Below are positions 8,071 to 16,152 of a DNA stretch of 43,931 nucleotides, in pieces. The DNA is taken from positions 1-43,931 of the forward strand of contig NZ_RHHO01000024.1 of the NCBI RefSeq assembly GCF_003710865.1, in the 5' to 3' direction. How positions within the stretch are numbered: position 1 is the stretch's first letter; each line of letters begins with the position of its first letter. Origin of the DNA: Brevibacillus borstelensis (lineage in GTDB: Bacteria > Bacillota > Bacilli > Brevibacillales > Brevibacillaceae). A program made the translations under genes and the position numbers. The notes below the pieces were generated by a model. It did not search any database. It saw only the letters and a list, made by a program, of their open reading frames with translations, and was not told where the DNA came from.

Positions 8071-9255
8071 TTATTCGTTTGCTTGAGCCATCTGCTTTCC
8101 TTCACTCATCCGCAGCCTCAACAGAAACGCTGCAAGGATCGCCAGGACCACTCCGATCATGCCGAACCATGTAACCGATGACAACGACACTTGATCGATA
8201 ATGATGCCTCCCATTCCTGCACCAGCCGCCATGGACAATTGCATCATGGATTGGTTAAGGCCCAGCATGATTCCCGAATAGTTTGGTTCAATCCGAACCA
8301 GATTAAATTGCTGCGTAGGACCGGTAGACCAGGCCGCAAACGACCACAAAACCAGTAAGCCAGCAACAAGAAGCCACGAATGGGGCAAGGAAACGGAAAC
8401 GGATAGCAAGATGAGGGCTGCTGCGTGCAGGAGCATGCCCCCGGTCAGCGTCGGGAACACGCCCCACTTGTCCGTGCTGAACCCGCCGAATTTGGATCCG
8501 GCCAAGCTGGCGATTCCGAACGCCAATAAAGCTGCGCTCAGCATGTCTTCCTTCAAGCCGGCGACATCGAGAAGATAAGGCGAGATATAGGTATAGGCGA
8601 TGGAGTATCCGCCCAACCAGAAGAAGGTAATGGCAAGCCCTAGCGCTACTTTTCCGTTTTTCAAAAAAGCAAGCTGCCTGGACAAGGGAACGGGATCGTC
8701 TCCTTTGACTCGAGGCAATACTGTGTAGAGAACAAACATCGCCAGCAAGCCTGCCAGTGCCAGGAAGCCGAACACAGACCGCCATCCGAACGCGGCCGCT
8801 GCAACTCGTCCAAGAGGAACCCCGATAATCAACGAAGCAGTAAATCCCATAACCACTGTGGCAAGGGCACTTGCTTGTTTGCCCGGGGCGGCAATTTTAG
8901 CGGCAATATCCAAGGCGGTGACAACCACCATTCCCGCGCCTAAAGCCATGATGACACGGGCTGCAACAAAAAGCTCGAACCCAGGCAGGACAAAAGACAA
9001 AACATTCCCTAACACGAAGATGCCCATTGCAGAAACCAGCAGCTTTTGCCTTTCCCATTTTGCCGTCAAAGCCATGAGTAGCGGCGTGCAGACAGCATAA
9101 ACAAATGAAAAGATCGTCACAAGCTGCCCAGTCAAAGTGACGGAGATACCCAGGGTCTCCGAAATCTTATCCAAGATGCCTGAAATGACATACTCGGATG
9201 TGCCGACTAAAAAACTGACTAATGCCAAAAAGTAAACCTTCCACGTACTGGTCAA
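8071..9255 (-). CDS. MFS efflux transporter (DHA1 type)
   Basis: A drug/metabolite-efflux-like transporter of about 394 residues with 12 predicted membrane helices. It opens with the typical WKVYFLALVSFLVGTSEYVISGILD helix 1, followed by the loop 2-3 motif around LTAKWERQKLL. It resembles the PbuE/AraJ/YdhP group that exports purines, sugars or drugs; the substrate is not evident. I propose TTG 9255 because AAAGGAG lies 11 bases upstream; the frame itself is open to 9312 and GTG codons in between are too close to that site. It lies downstream of an arsR gene on the same strand, and a palindrome in its promoter region suggests control by that regulator. Confidence 0.85.
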   Translation of the reverse strand: MTSTWKVYFLALVSFLVGTSEYVISGILDKISETLGISVTLTGQLVTIFSFVYAVCTPLLMALTAKWERQKLLVSAMGIFVLGNVLSFVLPGFELFVAARVIMALGAGMVVVTALDIAAKIAAPGKQASALATVVMGFTASLIIGVPLGRVAAAAFGWRSVFGFLALAGLLAMFVLYTVLPRVKGDDPVPLSRQLAFLKNGKVALGLAITFFWLGGYSIAYTYISPYLLDVAGLKEDMLSAALLAFGIASLAGSKFGGFSTDKWGVFPTLTGGMLLHAAALILLSVSVSLPHSWLLVAGLLVLWSFAAWSTGPTQQFNLVRIEPNYSGIMLGLNQSMMQLSMAAGAGMGGIIIDQVSLSSVTWFGMIGVVLAILAAFLLRLRMSEGKQMAQANE

Positions 9256-9333
9256 TGAGATCACAACTCCTTTGTCGATTTTAGATCGATAAATTGAAAA
9301 ATGTAGATACAAAAGACAAAACTATATGATAAT

Positions 9334-9349
9334 ACATATCGCGATATGT
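9334..9349. promoter_or_regulatory. Perfect palindrome upstream of the MFS gene, likely ArsR operator
   Basis: ACATATCGCGATATGT, 16 bases and fully symmetric, about 80 bases upstream of the MFS start. Its CGATATGTC half also occurs upstream of the arsR gene (9731-9739), which suggests both are bound by the same regulator. Confidence 0.6.
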
Positions 9350-9369
9350 CGATTTGACAAACAAAACAA

Positions 9370-9388
9370 AAACCGAATACATTTTCGG
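9370..9388 (-). terminator. Weak terminator after arsR (minus strand)
   Basis: On the minus strand, CCGAA, six bases, TTCGG, then TTTTTGTTTTG. The stem is short but the U-tract is good. It lies between arsR and the MFS gene. Confidence 0.45.
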
Positions 9389-9403
9389 CATTCAGTTATA
9401 GAA

Positions 9404-9715
9404 TTAGAGCTCACTATTGAAAAAAGCAGCGAATTCACGTATTTTCTCTTCATTCCTTTTATAGTACGTAAATTTGCCGATCCGTTCTGTTTTTATCAGA
9501 CCGGCTCGTTGAAGTATGGACAAATACTGGGAAACCGTTGATTGAGTCATCTTCAGCTTCTCTGTGACCTGACTCACGCAAACCCCGATTTTTCTCATAT
9601 CAATCCCTTCGTGGGGCACAAAATGTTTTTCCGGTTCCTTTAACCATTGCAAAATTTGCAACCTCGACTCGTTAGACAATGCTTTAAACACTTCGATTGG
9701 CTCCATAATCATCAT
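9404..9715 (-). CDS. ArsR-family winged-helix regulator
   Basis: A 103-residue ArsR/SmtB-type protein: EVFKALSNESRLQILQWL is the classic helix 1-2, MTQSTVSQYLSILQRAGLI the recognition helix, and FTYYKRNEEK the wing. It lacks the ELCVCDL metal motif of ArsR; a VCVSQ stretch with one Cys comes before the helix-turn-helix. Metal sensing is therefore doubtful, and a non-metal ligand for the efflux partner is plausible. Alternative starts are ATG 9712 and 9706; none has a strong ribosome site. The MFS gene lies 148 bases downstream. Confidence 0.85.
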   Translation of the reverse strand: MMIMEPIEVFKALSNESRLQILQWLKEPEKHFVPHEGIDMRKIGVCVSQVTEKLKMTQSTVSQYLSILQRAGLIKTERIGKFTYYKRNEEKIREFAAFFNSEL

Positions 9716-9716
9716 T

Positions 9717-9736
9717 ATATCGACGATTTCCGATAT
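9717..9736. promoter_or_regulatory. Imperfect palindrome at the arsR start
   Basis: ATATCG, eight bases, CGATAT, immediately upstream of the arsR start codon. It shares the CGATATGTC half-site with the MFS palindrome, consistent with autoregulation. Confidence 0.5.
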
Positions 9737-9943
9737 GTCAACACGAATCAGTTGACCGTTGATTCTGGCGGCTTCTAATGCCTGCTTGCCGTACTGTGTT
9801 TGGCGTTCGCTCTGCGACCCGCCGTCAGAACGTGCGGGTCTTTAAGAGCGGAGAGGATGTTCTGGGAGTTGACGGCGGAAAAGCGGAATGCCGCATTTGA
9901 CTTCTTGAGATTTTTGCCGAATCGTAGTACGATGTAACGTAGT

Positions 9944-9964
9944 AAATCAGAATAAATCCGATTT
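9944..9964. promoter_or_regulatory. Zur-like box of znuC
   Basis: AAATCAGAAT-A-AATCCGATTT, a 21-base palindrome of Zur type. It is almost identical to box 1 of znuA and ends 20 bases before the znuC start. Confidence 0.72.
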
Positions 9965-9984
9965 AAAGGAAGAAGGATGGCGTC

Positions 9985-10752
9985 ATGAAAGCGAAACATG
10001 AGGATGCCGTAGTCAAGCTGACGTCGGTATTCTTTCAATATGAAGAGAAAGTCGTGCTGGAAAACATAAACTTCTCTCTGGAACGCGGAGACTTCGTCGG
10101 CATTGTCGGACCGAACGGCTCGGGCAAATCGACGCTGATGAAGCTGCTGCTCGGACTGCTTCCCGCCACGAAGGGGACGGTGGAGCTGTTTGGGCAGCCT
10201 TTGTCCAAGTTCCGGGACTGGAGCAAGATCGGTTACGTGGCCCAGCAGGTCGCTCACGGGGCAGGCGGCTTTCCGGCTACCGTACGGGAGGTAGTTGCTT
10301 CCGGTCTGGTGGGAAAGGTCGGTTTGTTCCGCCGCCTGCAAGGCAAGCACCACCAAAAAGTCGAAGAAGTCGTCGAACGCGTCGGCTTGACAGAAAAGCT
10401 GGACCAGCGGATCGGCAACCTGTCCGGCGGGCAGCTTCAGCGGGTCTTTATCGCCCGGGCATTGGTGGCGGAGCCGGAGCTGTTGATCCTCGACGAGCCT
10501 ACCGTCGGTGTGGATCAGGAGTCAATTGAACAGTTTTACGAGCTGCTTCGCTCGCTGAAAGAAGAAAACGGCATGACGATGATGATCGTCAGCCACGATG
10601 TAGGCGTGATGACGCAGTGGGTCAACAAGGTAGCCTGCCTGCAGCGGAAGCTCCACTTCCACGGCTCCGCGCACGACTTTGCCCACAATCACGACAAGAT
10701 TTTACAGCAGATGTACGGTGATTCGATCAAAATGCTCGCTCACCACCATTGA
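9985..10752 (+). CDS. znuC: Zinc ABC transporter ATP-binding protein
   Basis: A 255-residue ABC ATPase: Walker A GPNGSGKST near residue 42, a Q-loop (YVAQQV), the signature LSGGQLQR near 145, Walker B LLILDEP near 166, and the H-loop IVSHD near 201. It powers zinc import with ZnuB and ZnuA. ATG 9985 has GGAAGAAGG eight bases upstream; an ATG at 9977 is in another frame. It is first in znuC-znuB-zur, with a Zur-like box at its promoter. The His-rich end (LAHHH) is common in ZnuC. Confidence 0.93.
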   Translation: MKAKHEDAVVKLTSVFFQYEEKVVLENINFSLERGDFVGIVGPNGSGKSTLMKLLLGLLPATKGTVELFGQPLSKFRDWSKIGYVAQQVAHGAGGFPATVREVVASGLVGKVGLFRRLQGKHHQKVEEVVERVGLTEKLDQRIGNLSGGQLQRVFIARALVAEPELLILDEPTVGVDQESIEQFYELLRSLKEENGMTMMIVSHDVGVMTQWVNKVACLQRKLHFHGSAHDFAHNHDKILQQMYGDSIKMLAHHH

Positions 10753-10783
10753 GTAGATTTGGAACGAAAGAAGGAGTAGAACC

Positions 10784-11623
10784 ATGCTGGCTGACTGGTG
10801 GCAGTATGACTTTTTGCGGTATACCCTGTTTTCAGGGATACTGATTGGACTGATTTGTCCCATTCTGGGGACCTTTTTGATTGTGCGCCGCCTGTCGATG
10901 ATGGCGGACGGCCTTTCGCATGTAACGCTCTCAGGTGTAGCGGCAGGCATGCTGATCTCAAAAAAGATTGCGCTGTTTCAGGCTGTTAATCCTCTGTTTT
11001 TCGGGATGCTGTTCTCGGTGATCGGCTCTCTGTTTATCGAGCGGCTGCGCAAGGTGTACAAATCGTATCAGGATTTGGCGATTCCGATCATCCTTTCGAC
11101 CGGACTCGGGCTGTTTACTGTTTTGATCAGCATCGCCAAAGGCTTTAACACCGACCTGTATTCGTACTTGTTCGGTAAAATCGTGACGGTCAGCAAGGAA
11201 GATTTGTACGCCCTGATCGGCGTGGCGGCAGTCGTTCTCGGCACCGTTTTCCTCATTTACAAGGAGCTGTTTGCCGTATCGTTTGACGAGGAATTCGCCC
11301 GCGTCTCCGGAGTGGCACGCCGCTCGATCAACCTCTGGTTTATGGTTCTGGTGGCGCTGACGATTGCCGCCTCCATGCGGATCGTGGGCGTGCTGTTGAT
11401 CTCCGCCCTGATTACGCTGCCGGTAGCAGCCAGTCTGCAGATTGCCGGAAGCTTCCGCCAAACGATTTTGTACGCGATCGTCTTCGCCGAAACATCCGTT
11501 TTGGCCGGACTCTATTTTGCCTATCTGCTAGATTGGGCATCTGGTGGTACAATTGTATTGGTAGCCGTAAGCATCTTGTTGATCGTGCTCGGTGTGAAGA
11601 AAATCAAAGCGGCTCTGCGATAG
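10784..11623 (+). CDS. znuB: Zinc ABC transporter permease
   Basis: A 279-residue ABC-3 family permease with about eight membrane helices. Family marks include RRLSMMADGLSHVTLSGVA near residue 35 and EEFARVSG followed by RIVGVLLISALITLPVAAS. It forms the membrane channel for zinc with ZnuC and receives metal from ZnuA. GAAGGAG lies upstream of ATG 10784, and 31 bases separate it from znuC. Confidence 0.93.
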   Translation: MLADWWQYDFLRYTLFSGILIGLICPILGTFLIVRRLSMMADGLSHVTLSGVAAGMLISKKIALFQAVNPLFFGMLFSVIGSLFIERLRKVYKSYQDLAIPIILSTGLGLFTVLISIAKGFNTDLYSYLFGKIVTVSKEDLYALIGVAAVVLGTVFLIYKELFAVSFDEEFARVSGVARRSINLWFMVLVALTIAASMRIVGVLLISALITLPVAASLQIAGSFRQTILYAIVFAETSVLAGLYFAYLLDWASGGTIVLVAVSILLIVLGVKKIKAALR

Positions 11624-11651
11624 CATGTGACCAATGCGGGAAGGAGCAAGG

Positions 11652-12086
11652 ATGATGAAGGTAGAAGAAGCGTTGCAGATATTGAAGGAAAAAGGATATA
11701 AATACACGGGTAAACGGGAAAAGCTGATCCGCATCTGCGCGGCAGAGAGACGGTACCTGTCAGCCAAGGATATCATGGAACGGATCAAGGACGACTACCC
11801 CAATCTCAGCTTTGACACCGTTTATCGCAACATCTCGACATTCGTCGATCTGGGCATTCTGGAGGAGACGGAGCTGGATGGGGAAGGAAAATACAGGCTC
11901 GCTTGTTCGGCAGACGGCCACCATCACCACCACGTCATCTGCACCGAATGCGGCAAGACCTCCTCACTCCCCGGTTGCCCGATGAACATCATGTCGTCGA
12001 TCCCCGAGGACTTCCAGGTCACCGGCCACAAATTCGAAGTATACGGCACCTGCTCCGACTGTGCGTCCGTGCCGTCTCATTCATAA
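11652..12086 (+). CDS. zur: Fur-family zinc uptake regulator Zur
   Basis: A 144-residue Fur-family repressor. The N-terminal winged helix carries YTGKREKLIRI and FDTVYRNISTFVDLGILEE. The C-terminal dimer domain has a DGHHHHHVIC sensing motif (near residue 88) and structural zinc Cys pairs CTEC (near 97) and CSDC (near 133). Its place behind znuCB and the Zur-like boxes at znuA and znuC argue for Zur rather than Fur or PerR. Starts at ATG 11652 or 11655 after GGAAGGAGC. It probably autoregulates through the znuC promoter. Confidence 0.9.
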   Translation: MMKVEEALQILKEKGYKYTGKREKLIRICAAERRYLSAKDIMERIKDDYPNLSFDTVYRNISTFVDLGILEETELDGEGKYRLACSADGHHHHHVICTECGKTSSLPGCPMNIMSSIPEDFQVTGHKFEVYGTCSDCASVPSHS

Positions 12087-12107
12087 AGATTCCGCAGATT
12101 TCCTTTC

Positions 12108-12151
12108 AGCCTTTGCAGCGATGACAAGTTCATCGAAGCAAAGGCTTTTTT
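12108..12151 (+). terminator. Terminator of znuCB-zur
   Basis: A long hairpin: AGCCTTTGC / GCAAAGGCT outer stem and a CGATGA / TCATCG inner stem, then TTTTT. Confidence 0.85.
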
Positions 12152-12194
12152 ATCTTTTGCTTTTAGGAAGACCGGGCGAAAACAATCGCTGTAG

Positions 12195-12405
12195 AGATGA
12201 AACAGGAGAAAAAGGCGAAGGTCTTTGGGACACCGGCCCAGGAGGAATGGAAAAAGGGGAACACGCTTTTCGCGTCCAACCTCTGAGACGCATCCTCGGG
12301 CAGGCTGCTTTTGGACGCGGTTTCCCTTTTGGAATGGAGCCGGACAGTATAAGCTTCCAAGCAAGTGTCCCACCGAACCTGGAGCCTTTTTCTCCTGTTT
12401 CATCT
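12195..12405. repeat. 211-bp imperfect inverted-repeat element
   Basis: Outer arms of 22 identical bases (12195-12216 and 12384-12405, opening AGATGAAACAGGAG) face each other. Further inverted matches follow inward: TGGGACAC with GTGTCCCA (12226-12233 / 12365-12372) and CGCGTCCAA with TTGGACGCG (12271-12279 / 12311-12319). The whole folds into one long hairpin with bulges. It could be a MITE-like or REP-like element, or two head-to-head copies of a short sequence. No protein gene is convincing in it. Confidence 0.7.
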
Positions 12406-12561
12406 CCGCCACCGCAGCCCGGACAACGCCGCCCAAAACCCGAAAGCCTCGTAAAGCTTGCTAAGACTCGCAAAGCTTCAGGCTTACAAAAGAGCTGCGC
12501 CAACTCATTTTGCTACCAAGACGTATTTGTTATAATGGGTGAAACATAGATTTGATCACGG
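12406..12561 (+). promoter_or_regulatory. nadB upstream region with promoter
   Basis: Contains TATAAT at about 12529-12534 with a weak TTTTGC 17 bases upstream, the likely nadB promoter. It also has two near-repeats of a GTAAAGCTTG/GCAAAGCTTC motif. No NadR/NiaR site could be identified. Confidence 0.45.
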
Positions 12562-12582
12562 ATGAGAGAAGGGACACAGGGA

Positions 12583-14205
12583 ATGATCCCCCGCTATATT
12601 GCTGACTTTGATTTGCAAACATTGCCGCGGATGAAAACGGAAGTGGCGGTCATCGGCGCTGGCATCGCCGGGCTGTATACGGCCCTGCAAGCCAGTGAAC
12701 AAAATGAAGTGGTATTGATCAGCAAAAAGAAACTCGACGACAGCAATACGCGCTGGGCGCAGGGCGGGATTGCCGCGGTCACGGCCAAGTCCGATTCGCC
12801 TGCGCTGCACCGTCAAGACACCTTGATTGCAGGTGCGGGCCTGTGCTCGTACGAAGCGGTGGAAGTCCTCGTCCACGAAGGGCCTGAACGCTTAAAAGAA
12901 CTGATCGCCTACGGCACAGAGTTTGACAAGGACGCCGAGGGTCGGTACGAGCTGACCAAAGAAGGGGCGCACAGCAAGCGTCGTATTTTGCATGCCCACG
13001 GGGACGCAACGGGAGCGGAAATCGTCCGCGCCTTGTCCGCACGCGTTCGGGAGAAGTCCAACATCACCGTACTGGAAGACCACTTTGCGATTGATGTTGT
13101 GACACAGGACGGCGAATGCGTCGGAGTGATCGCCATGAAGCCGGACGGTGAACGCTTTTTCCTGGAAGCAAAGGCCACGGTGCTGGCGACCGGGGGAGCG
13201 GGTCAGCTCTACCGCTACACGACCAACCCGGAGATCGCGACAGCGGACGGAATCGCGATCGCGTATCGGGCCGGAGCGCGGATCAAGGATGTGGAGTTTA
13301 TCCAGTTTCACCCGACAGCGCTGTATTATCCGGGTGCGCCGCGCTTTCTCATCTCGGAAGCAGTACGCGGGGAAGGGGCGATTCTCCGCAATACGAGCGG
13401 GGAGCGCTTCATGGAAAAGTACCATCCGCAAAAGGAATTGGCGCCGCGCGACGTCGTAGCCCGGGCGATCGTTTCCGAGATGGAGCGCACGCATTCGGCT
13501 TATGTTTATCTGGATATCACGCATGAGTCGGAGGAGCTGATCAAGCATCGCTTCCCAAACATTTACCAGTTCTGCCTCCAATACGGGCTGGACATGGTAA
13601 CCGACTGGATTCCGGTCGCGCCTGCCTGCCACTATATCATGGGCGGAGTTCAGACCGATCTGAACGGAGAGACCTCTACCAAGCGCCTGTTTGCCTGCGG
13701 CGAGGTATCCTGCACGGGTGTGCACGGAGCGAACCGCCTGGCGAGCAACTCGCTGTCGGAAGCGGTTGTGTTTGGCCACCGGATTGTTCATCGCATCCGG
13801 GAGCTTCCGCCGTTGCCCGAAATACGTCCGTTGCAGGCAAAGGCAGAAAAACGGGGGAATCGGACCGTCAACACGAGAGAGCAGCGGGTCAAGCTGCAAA
13901 AGCTGATGCTGCGCCACGTCGGCGTAAAGCGGCAGGAAAAGGGACTACAAAAGGCGTTGGAAGAGCTGGAGCGCATGCAGCGGTTTTACGCCTGCGAGCA
14001 CCATGAAATCGAGGCATTCGAATTCCTCAACCTGCTCGGTACGGCCGTGCTGACGACACGCGCGGCATTGCGGCGGGAGGAAAGCCGGGGCGGACACTAT
14101 CGCAATGATTTCCCGAACAAAGACGATTTGATTTGGCGCAAGCACATCATCCAGTCGATGGATGAGGGTGTACGTGAGGAGAGTGACCAGTACGATGTGG
14201 AATAA
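12583..14205 (+). CDS. nadB: L-aspartate oxidase
   Basis: A 540-residue flavoprotein that oxidises L-aspartate to iminoaspartate, the first step of de novo NAD synthesis. Seen: the FAD-binding VIGAGIAGLYTAL near residue 24, the substrate region with QFHPTALYYPG near 243, HYIMGGVQTD near 350, and CGEVSCTGVHGANRLASNSL near 372. The C-terminal helical domain is complete. I prefer ATG 12583 with AGAAGGG nine bases upstream; ATG 12562 is in frame but has no ribosome site. nadA is not adjacent, unlike the common nadB-nadC-nadA order. Confidence 0.92.
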   Translation: MIPRYIADFDLQTLPRMKTEVAVIGAGIAGLYTALQASEQNEVVLISKKKLDDSNTRWAQGGIAAVTAKSDSPALHRQDTLIAGAGLCSYEAVEVLVHEGPERLKELIAYGTEFDKDAEGRYELTKEGAHSKRRILHAHGDATGAEIVRALSARVREKSNITVLEDHFAIDVVTQDGECVGVIAMKPDGERFFLEAKATVLATGGAGQLYRYTTNPEIATADGIAIAYRAGARIKDVEFIQFHPTALYYPGAPRFLISEAVRGEGAILRNTSGERFMEKYHPQKELAPRDVVARAIVSEMERTHSAYVYLDITHESEELIKHRFPNIYQFCLQYGLDMVTDWIPVAPACHYIMGGVQTDLNGETSTKRLFACGEVSCTGVHGANRLASNSLSEAVVFGHRIVHRIRELPPLPEIRPLQAKAEKRGNRTVNTREQRVKLQKLMLRHVGVKRQEKGLQKALEELERMQRFYACEHHEIEAFEFLNLLGTAVLTTRAALRREESRGGHYRNDFPNKDDLIWRKHIIQSMDEGVREESDQYDVE

Positions 14206-15040
14206 GCGGGAATTGCAACGCAAAATTGAAGAGTGGCTGCAAGAGGACATCGGCTTCGGAGACGTGACGACAATGAGCACGATTCCCGGGACGGAGACAG
14301 GGACGGGCATTCTGTACGCCAAGGAAGCAGGGATTATTGCCGGATTGTCCGTGGCGGAGCAGGTGTTTGCGACCGTAGATCCAGCCTTGTCCTTTACAAG
14401 CCGCGTCCAGGAAGGGGCGCGTGTCGAAAAAGGAGAGCAAATCGCAGACGTCAGCGGTTCGGTTCGCTCGATCTTGAGCGGTGAGCGTCTGGCGCTCAAT
14501 CTGCTTCAGCGCATGTCCGGCATCGCGACGCTGACCAGGCAGTATGCCGACGCAGTCGCAGGAACGAAGGCGCGGGTGGTGGATACGCGAAAAACCACCC
14601 CGGGCCTGAGAATGCTGGAAAAATACGCAGTCCGCGTCGGGGGCGGACACAACCACCGCTACGGACTGTACGATGCCGTGATGATCAAGGATAACCACAT
14701 CAAGGGAGCGGGCGGAATTGCTCAGGCAGTCGCGGCGGCCCGTGCCGCCATTCCGCATACGATGAAAATCGAAGTGGAGGCGGAGTCGCTGGGGCAGGTG
14801 CAGGAGGCACTGGCTGCCGGAGCCGATATCATCATGCTGGACAACATGCCAAACGAGACGATGCGTGAAGCCGTCGCCATGATCGGCGGCCGGGCTGTCG
14901 TGGAAGCCTCCGGCGGCGTCACGCTGGAGACGATCGGGGGCATTGCCCAAACTGGGGTGGACGTCATCTCGGTCGGAGCGCTGACGCACTCGGTAAAAGC
15001 GCTCGATATCAGTCTCGATTTAAACACCCGGAAACGGTAG
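14195..15040 (+). CDS. nadC: Nicotinate-nucleotide pyrophosphorylase (carboxylating)
   Basis: A 281-residue quinolinate phosphoribosyltransferase that turns quinolinate and PRPP into nicotinate mononucleotide. Seen: the [10 protein letters not shown] opening, [31 protein letters not shown] near residue 132, [12 protein letters not shown], and the KDNHI loop near 165. ATG 14195 overlaps the end of nadB by 11 bases, which indicates coupling; the frame is open further upstream to 14162. Confidence 0.92.
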   Translation: MWNKRELQRKIEEWLQEDIGFGDVTTMSTIPGTETGTGILYAKEAGIIAGLSVAEQVFATVDPALSFTSRVQEGARVEKGEQIADVSGSVRSILSGERLALNLLQRMSGIATLTRQYADAVAGTKARVVDTRKTTPGLRMLEKYAVRVGGGHNHRYGLYDAVMIKDNHIKGAGGIAQAVAAARAAIPHTMKIEVEAESLGQVQEALAAGADIIMLDNMPNETMREAVAMIGGRAVVEASGGVTLETIGGIAQTGVDVISVGALTHSVKALDISLDLNTRKR

Positions 15041-15050
15041 GAGAAGCCTT

Positions 15051-15815
15051 ATGCTACTGGTGATGGACATCGGAAATTCCAACATCGTGATGGGACTGTA
15101 TGAGGGAGAAACGCTGCGTCATCATTGGCGCGTGGCTACGGACCGCAACAAAACAGAAGACGAATACGGCATGCTCGTCCGCAGCCTGTTTGACAGTGTC
15201 GGCCTGACGTTGGACAGCGTGGACGGTGTCATTATTTCCTCAGTCGTGCCGCCGATCAACGTGATGATGGAGCGGATGTGCGAGAAGTACTTGCGCCATA
15301 AGCCTTTGATCGTGGGACCCGGAATCAAGACCGGCCTCAACATCAAGTACGAGTATCCGCGCGAGGTCGGGACAGACCGCATCGTCAATGCGGTGGCCGC
15401 GATTCACGAGTACGGAACCCCGCTGATCGTCGTCGATTTTGGCACGGCCACCACCTTTTGCTATGTGGACGAGCGCGGACAGTACTGGGGCGGTGCCATA
15501 GCCCCGGGGATCGGCATTTCCACGGAGGCGCTGGTAAGCCGCGCTGCCAAGCTGCCCCGCATCGAGATCGCGAAGCCTTCGTCCGTGGTGGGGCGAAATA
15601 CGATATCAGCGATGCAGGCCGGGATTTACTACGGCTTTGTCGGTCAGGTGGAGGGCATTGTCCGCCGGATCAAGGCCGAGTACGGCACACAGCCGACTGT
15701 GGTCGCGACAGGGGGCTTGGCTCCTTTGATTGCAAACGAAGCAGAGTGCATCGATGTTGTTGATGGCGACTTGACGCTGAAGGGCCTTCGTTTGATTTAC
15801 GAACGGAATCAGTGA
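15051..15815 (+). CDS. coaX: Type III pantothenate kinase
   Basis: A 254-residue ASKHA-fold kinase that phosphorylates pantothenate, the first step to coenzyme A. Seen: N-terminal [10 protein letters not shown] phosphate loop, [37 protein letters not shown] near residue 128, and a [11 protein letters not shown]-terminal loop. Ten bases separate it from nadC; GGAG is the ribosome site. The nad-coaX run is an NAD/CoA cofactor operon ending in a strong terminator. Confidence 0.93.
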   Translation: MLLVMDIGNSNIVMGLYEGETLRHHWRVATDRNKTEDEYGMLVRSLFDSVGLTLDSVDGVIISSVVPPINVMMERMCEKYLRHKPLIVGPGIKTGLNIKYEYPREVGTDRIVNAVAAIHEYGTPLIVVDFGTATTFCYVDERGQYWGGAIAPGIGISTEALVSRAAKLPRIEIAKPSSVVGRNTISAMQAGIYYGFVGQVEGIVRRIKAEYGTQPTVVATGGLAPLIANEAECIDVVDGDLTLKGLRLIYERNQ

Positions 15816-15833
15816 GATGTTAGCTTGTTCATA

Positions 15834-15885
15834 AAAAGAGAGCAGTTCTCTTGCAGGGAAATCGGCAGGAGGGTTGCTCTCTTTT
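15834..15885 (+). terminator. Terminator of nadB-nadC-coaX
   Basis: A perfect eleven-base stem, AAAAGAGAGCA / TGCTCTCTTTT, with a long loop. Confidence 0.8.
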
Positions 15886-16152
15886 ATAATGGGAGCCTTT
15901 AAGATTCATCGAGTCCTACTGCTTTTCTTGTTTTCGCCTCGACTGAAGAGACAGGCGCTCGATACCCTTTCTTTGTCTGCCGGGGGTAATCTTCAACAAA
16001 ATGAGAAGATATGTTGGGAGAAATACTTCTATAGTTTACCTCTATGTGTATCATATGGTAAAATATAGAAATATCAAAAAGATATCTCTTTATCAAGAGT
16101 GACTTAACGTACTGAATAGTAATCACTTTGTGAGTAGGGGGAGTGTTTTTCT
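15886..16152 (+). other. Leader region of the peptide-linked regulator
   Basis: AT-rich and without an open frame on the plus strand that has a ribosome site. It holds the promoter and inverted repeat listed separately, and a GATATC-containing stretch at 16081-16086. Confidence 0.5.
16029..16068 (+). promoter_or_regulatory. Promoter embedded in a 12-bp inverted repeat
   Basis: CTATAGTTTACC (16029-16040) and GGTAAAATATAG (16057-16068) are inverted copies matching at 11 of 12 bases. The right end of the left arm is the -35 (TTTACC) and the right arm contains the -10 (TAAAAT, 16059-16064), with an 18-base spacer. A dimer bound here would cover the promoter. It is the likely autoregulatory site of the downstream regulator (inference). 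Confidence 0.55.

Noticed and set aside
12160..12503. Protein genes in the zur-nadB gap on either strand
   Set aside because: The frames arise from the two arms of the inverted repeat and have no ribosome sites or family similarity.
12892..13917. 341-codon minus-strand frame opposite nadB
   Set aside because: Antisense of a well-conserved enzyme; Arg-rich shadow without start signals.
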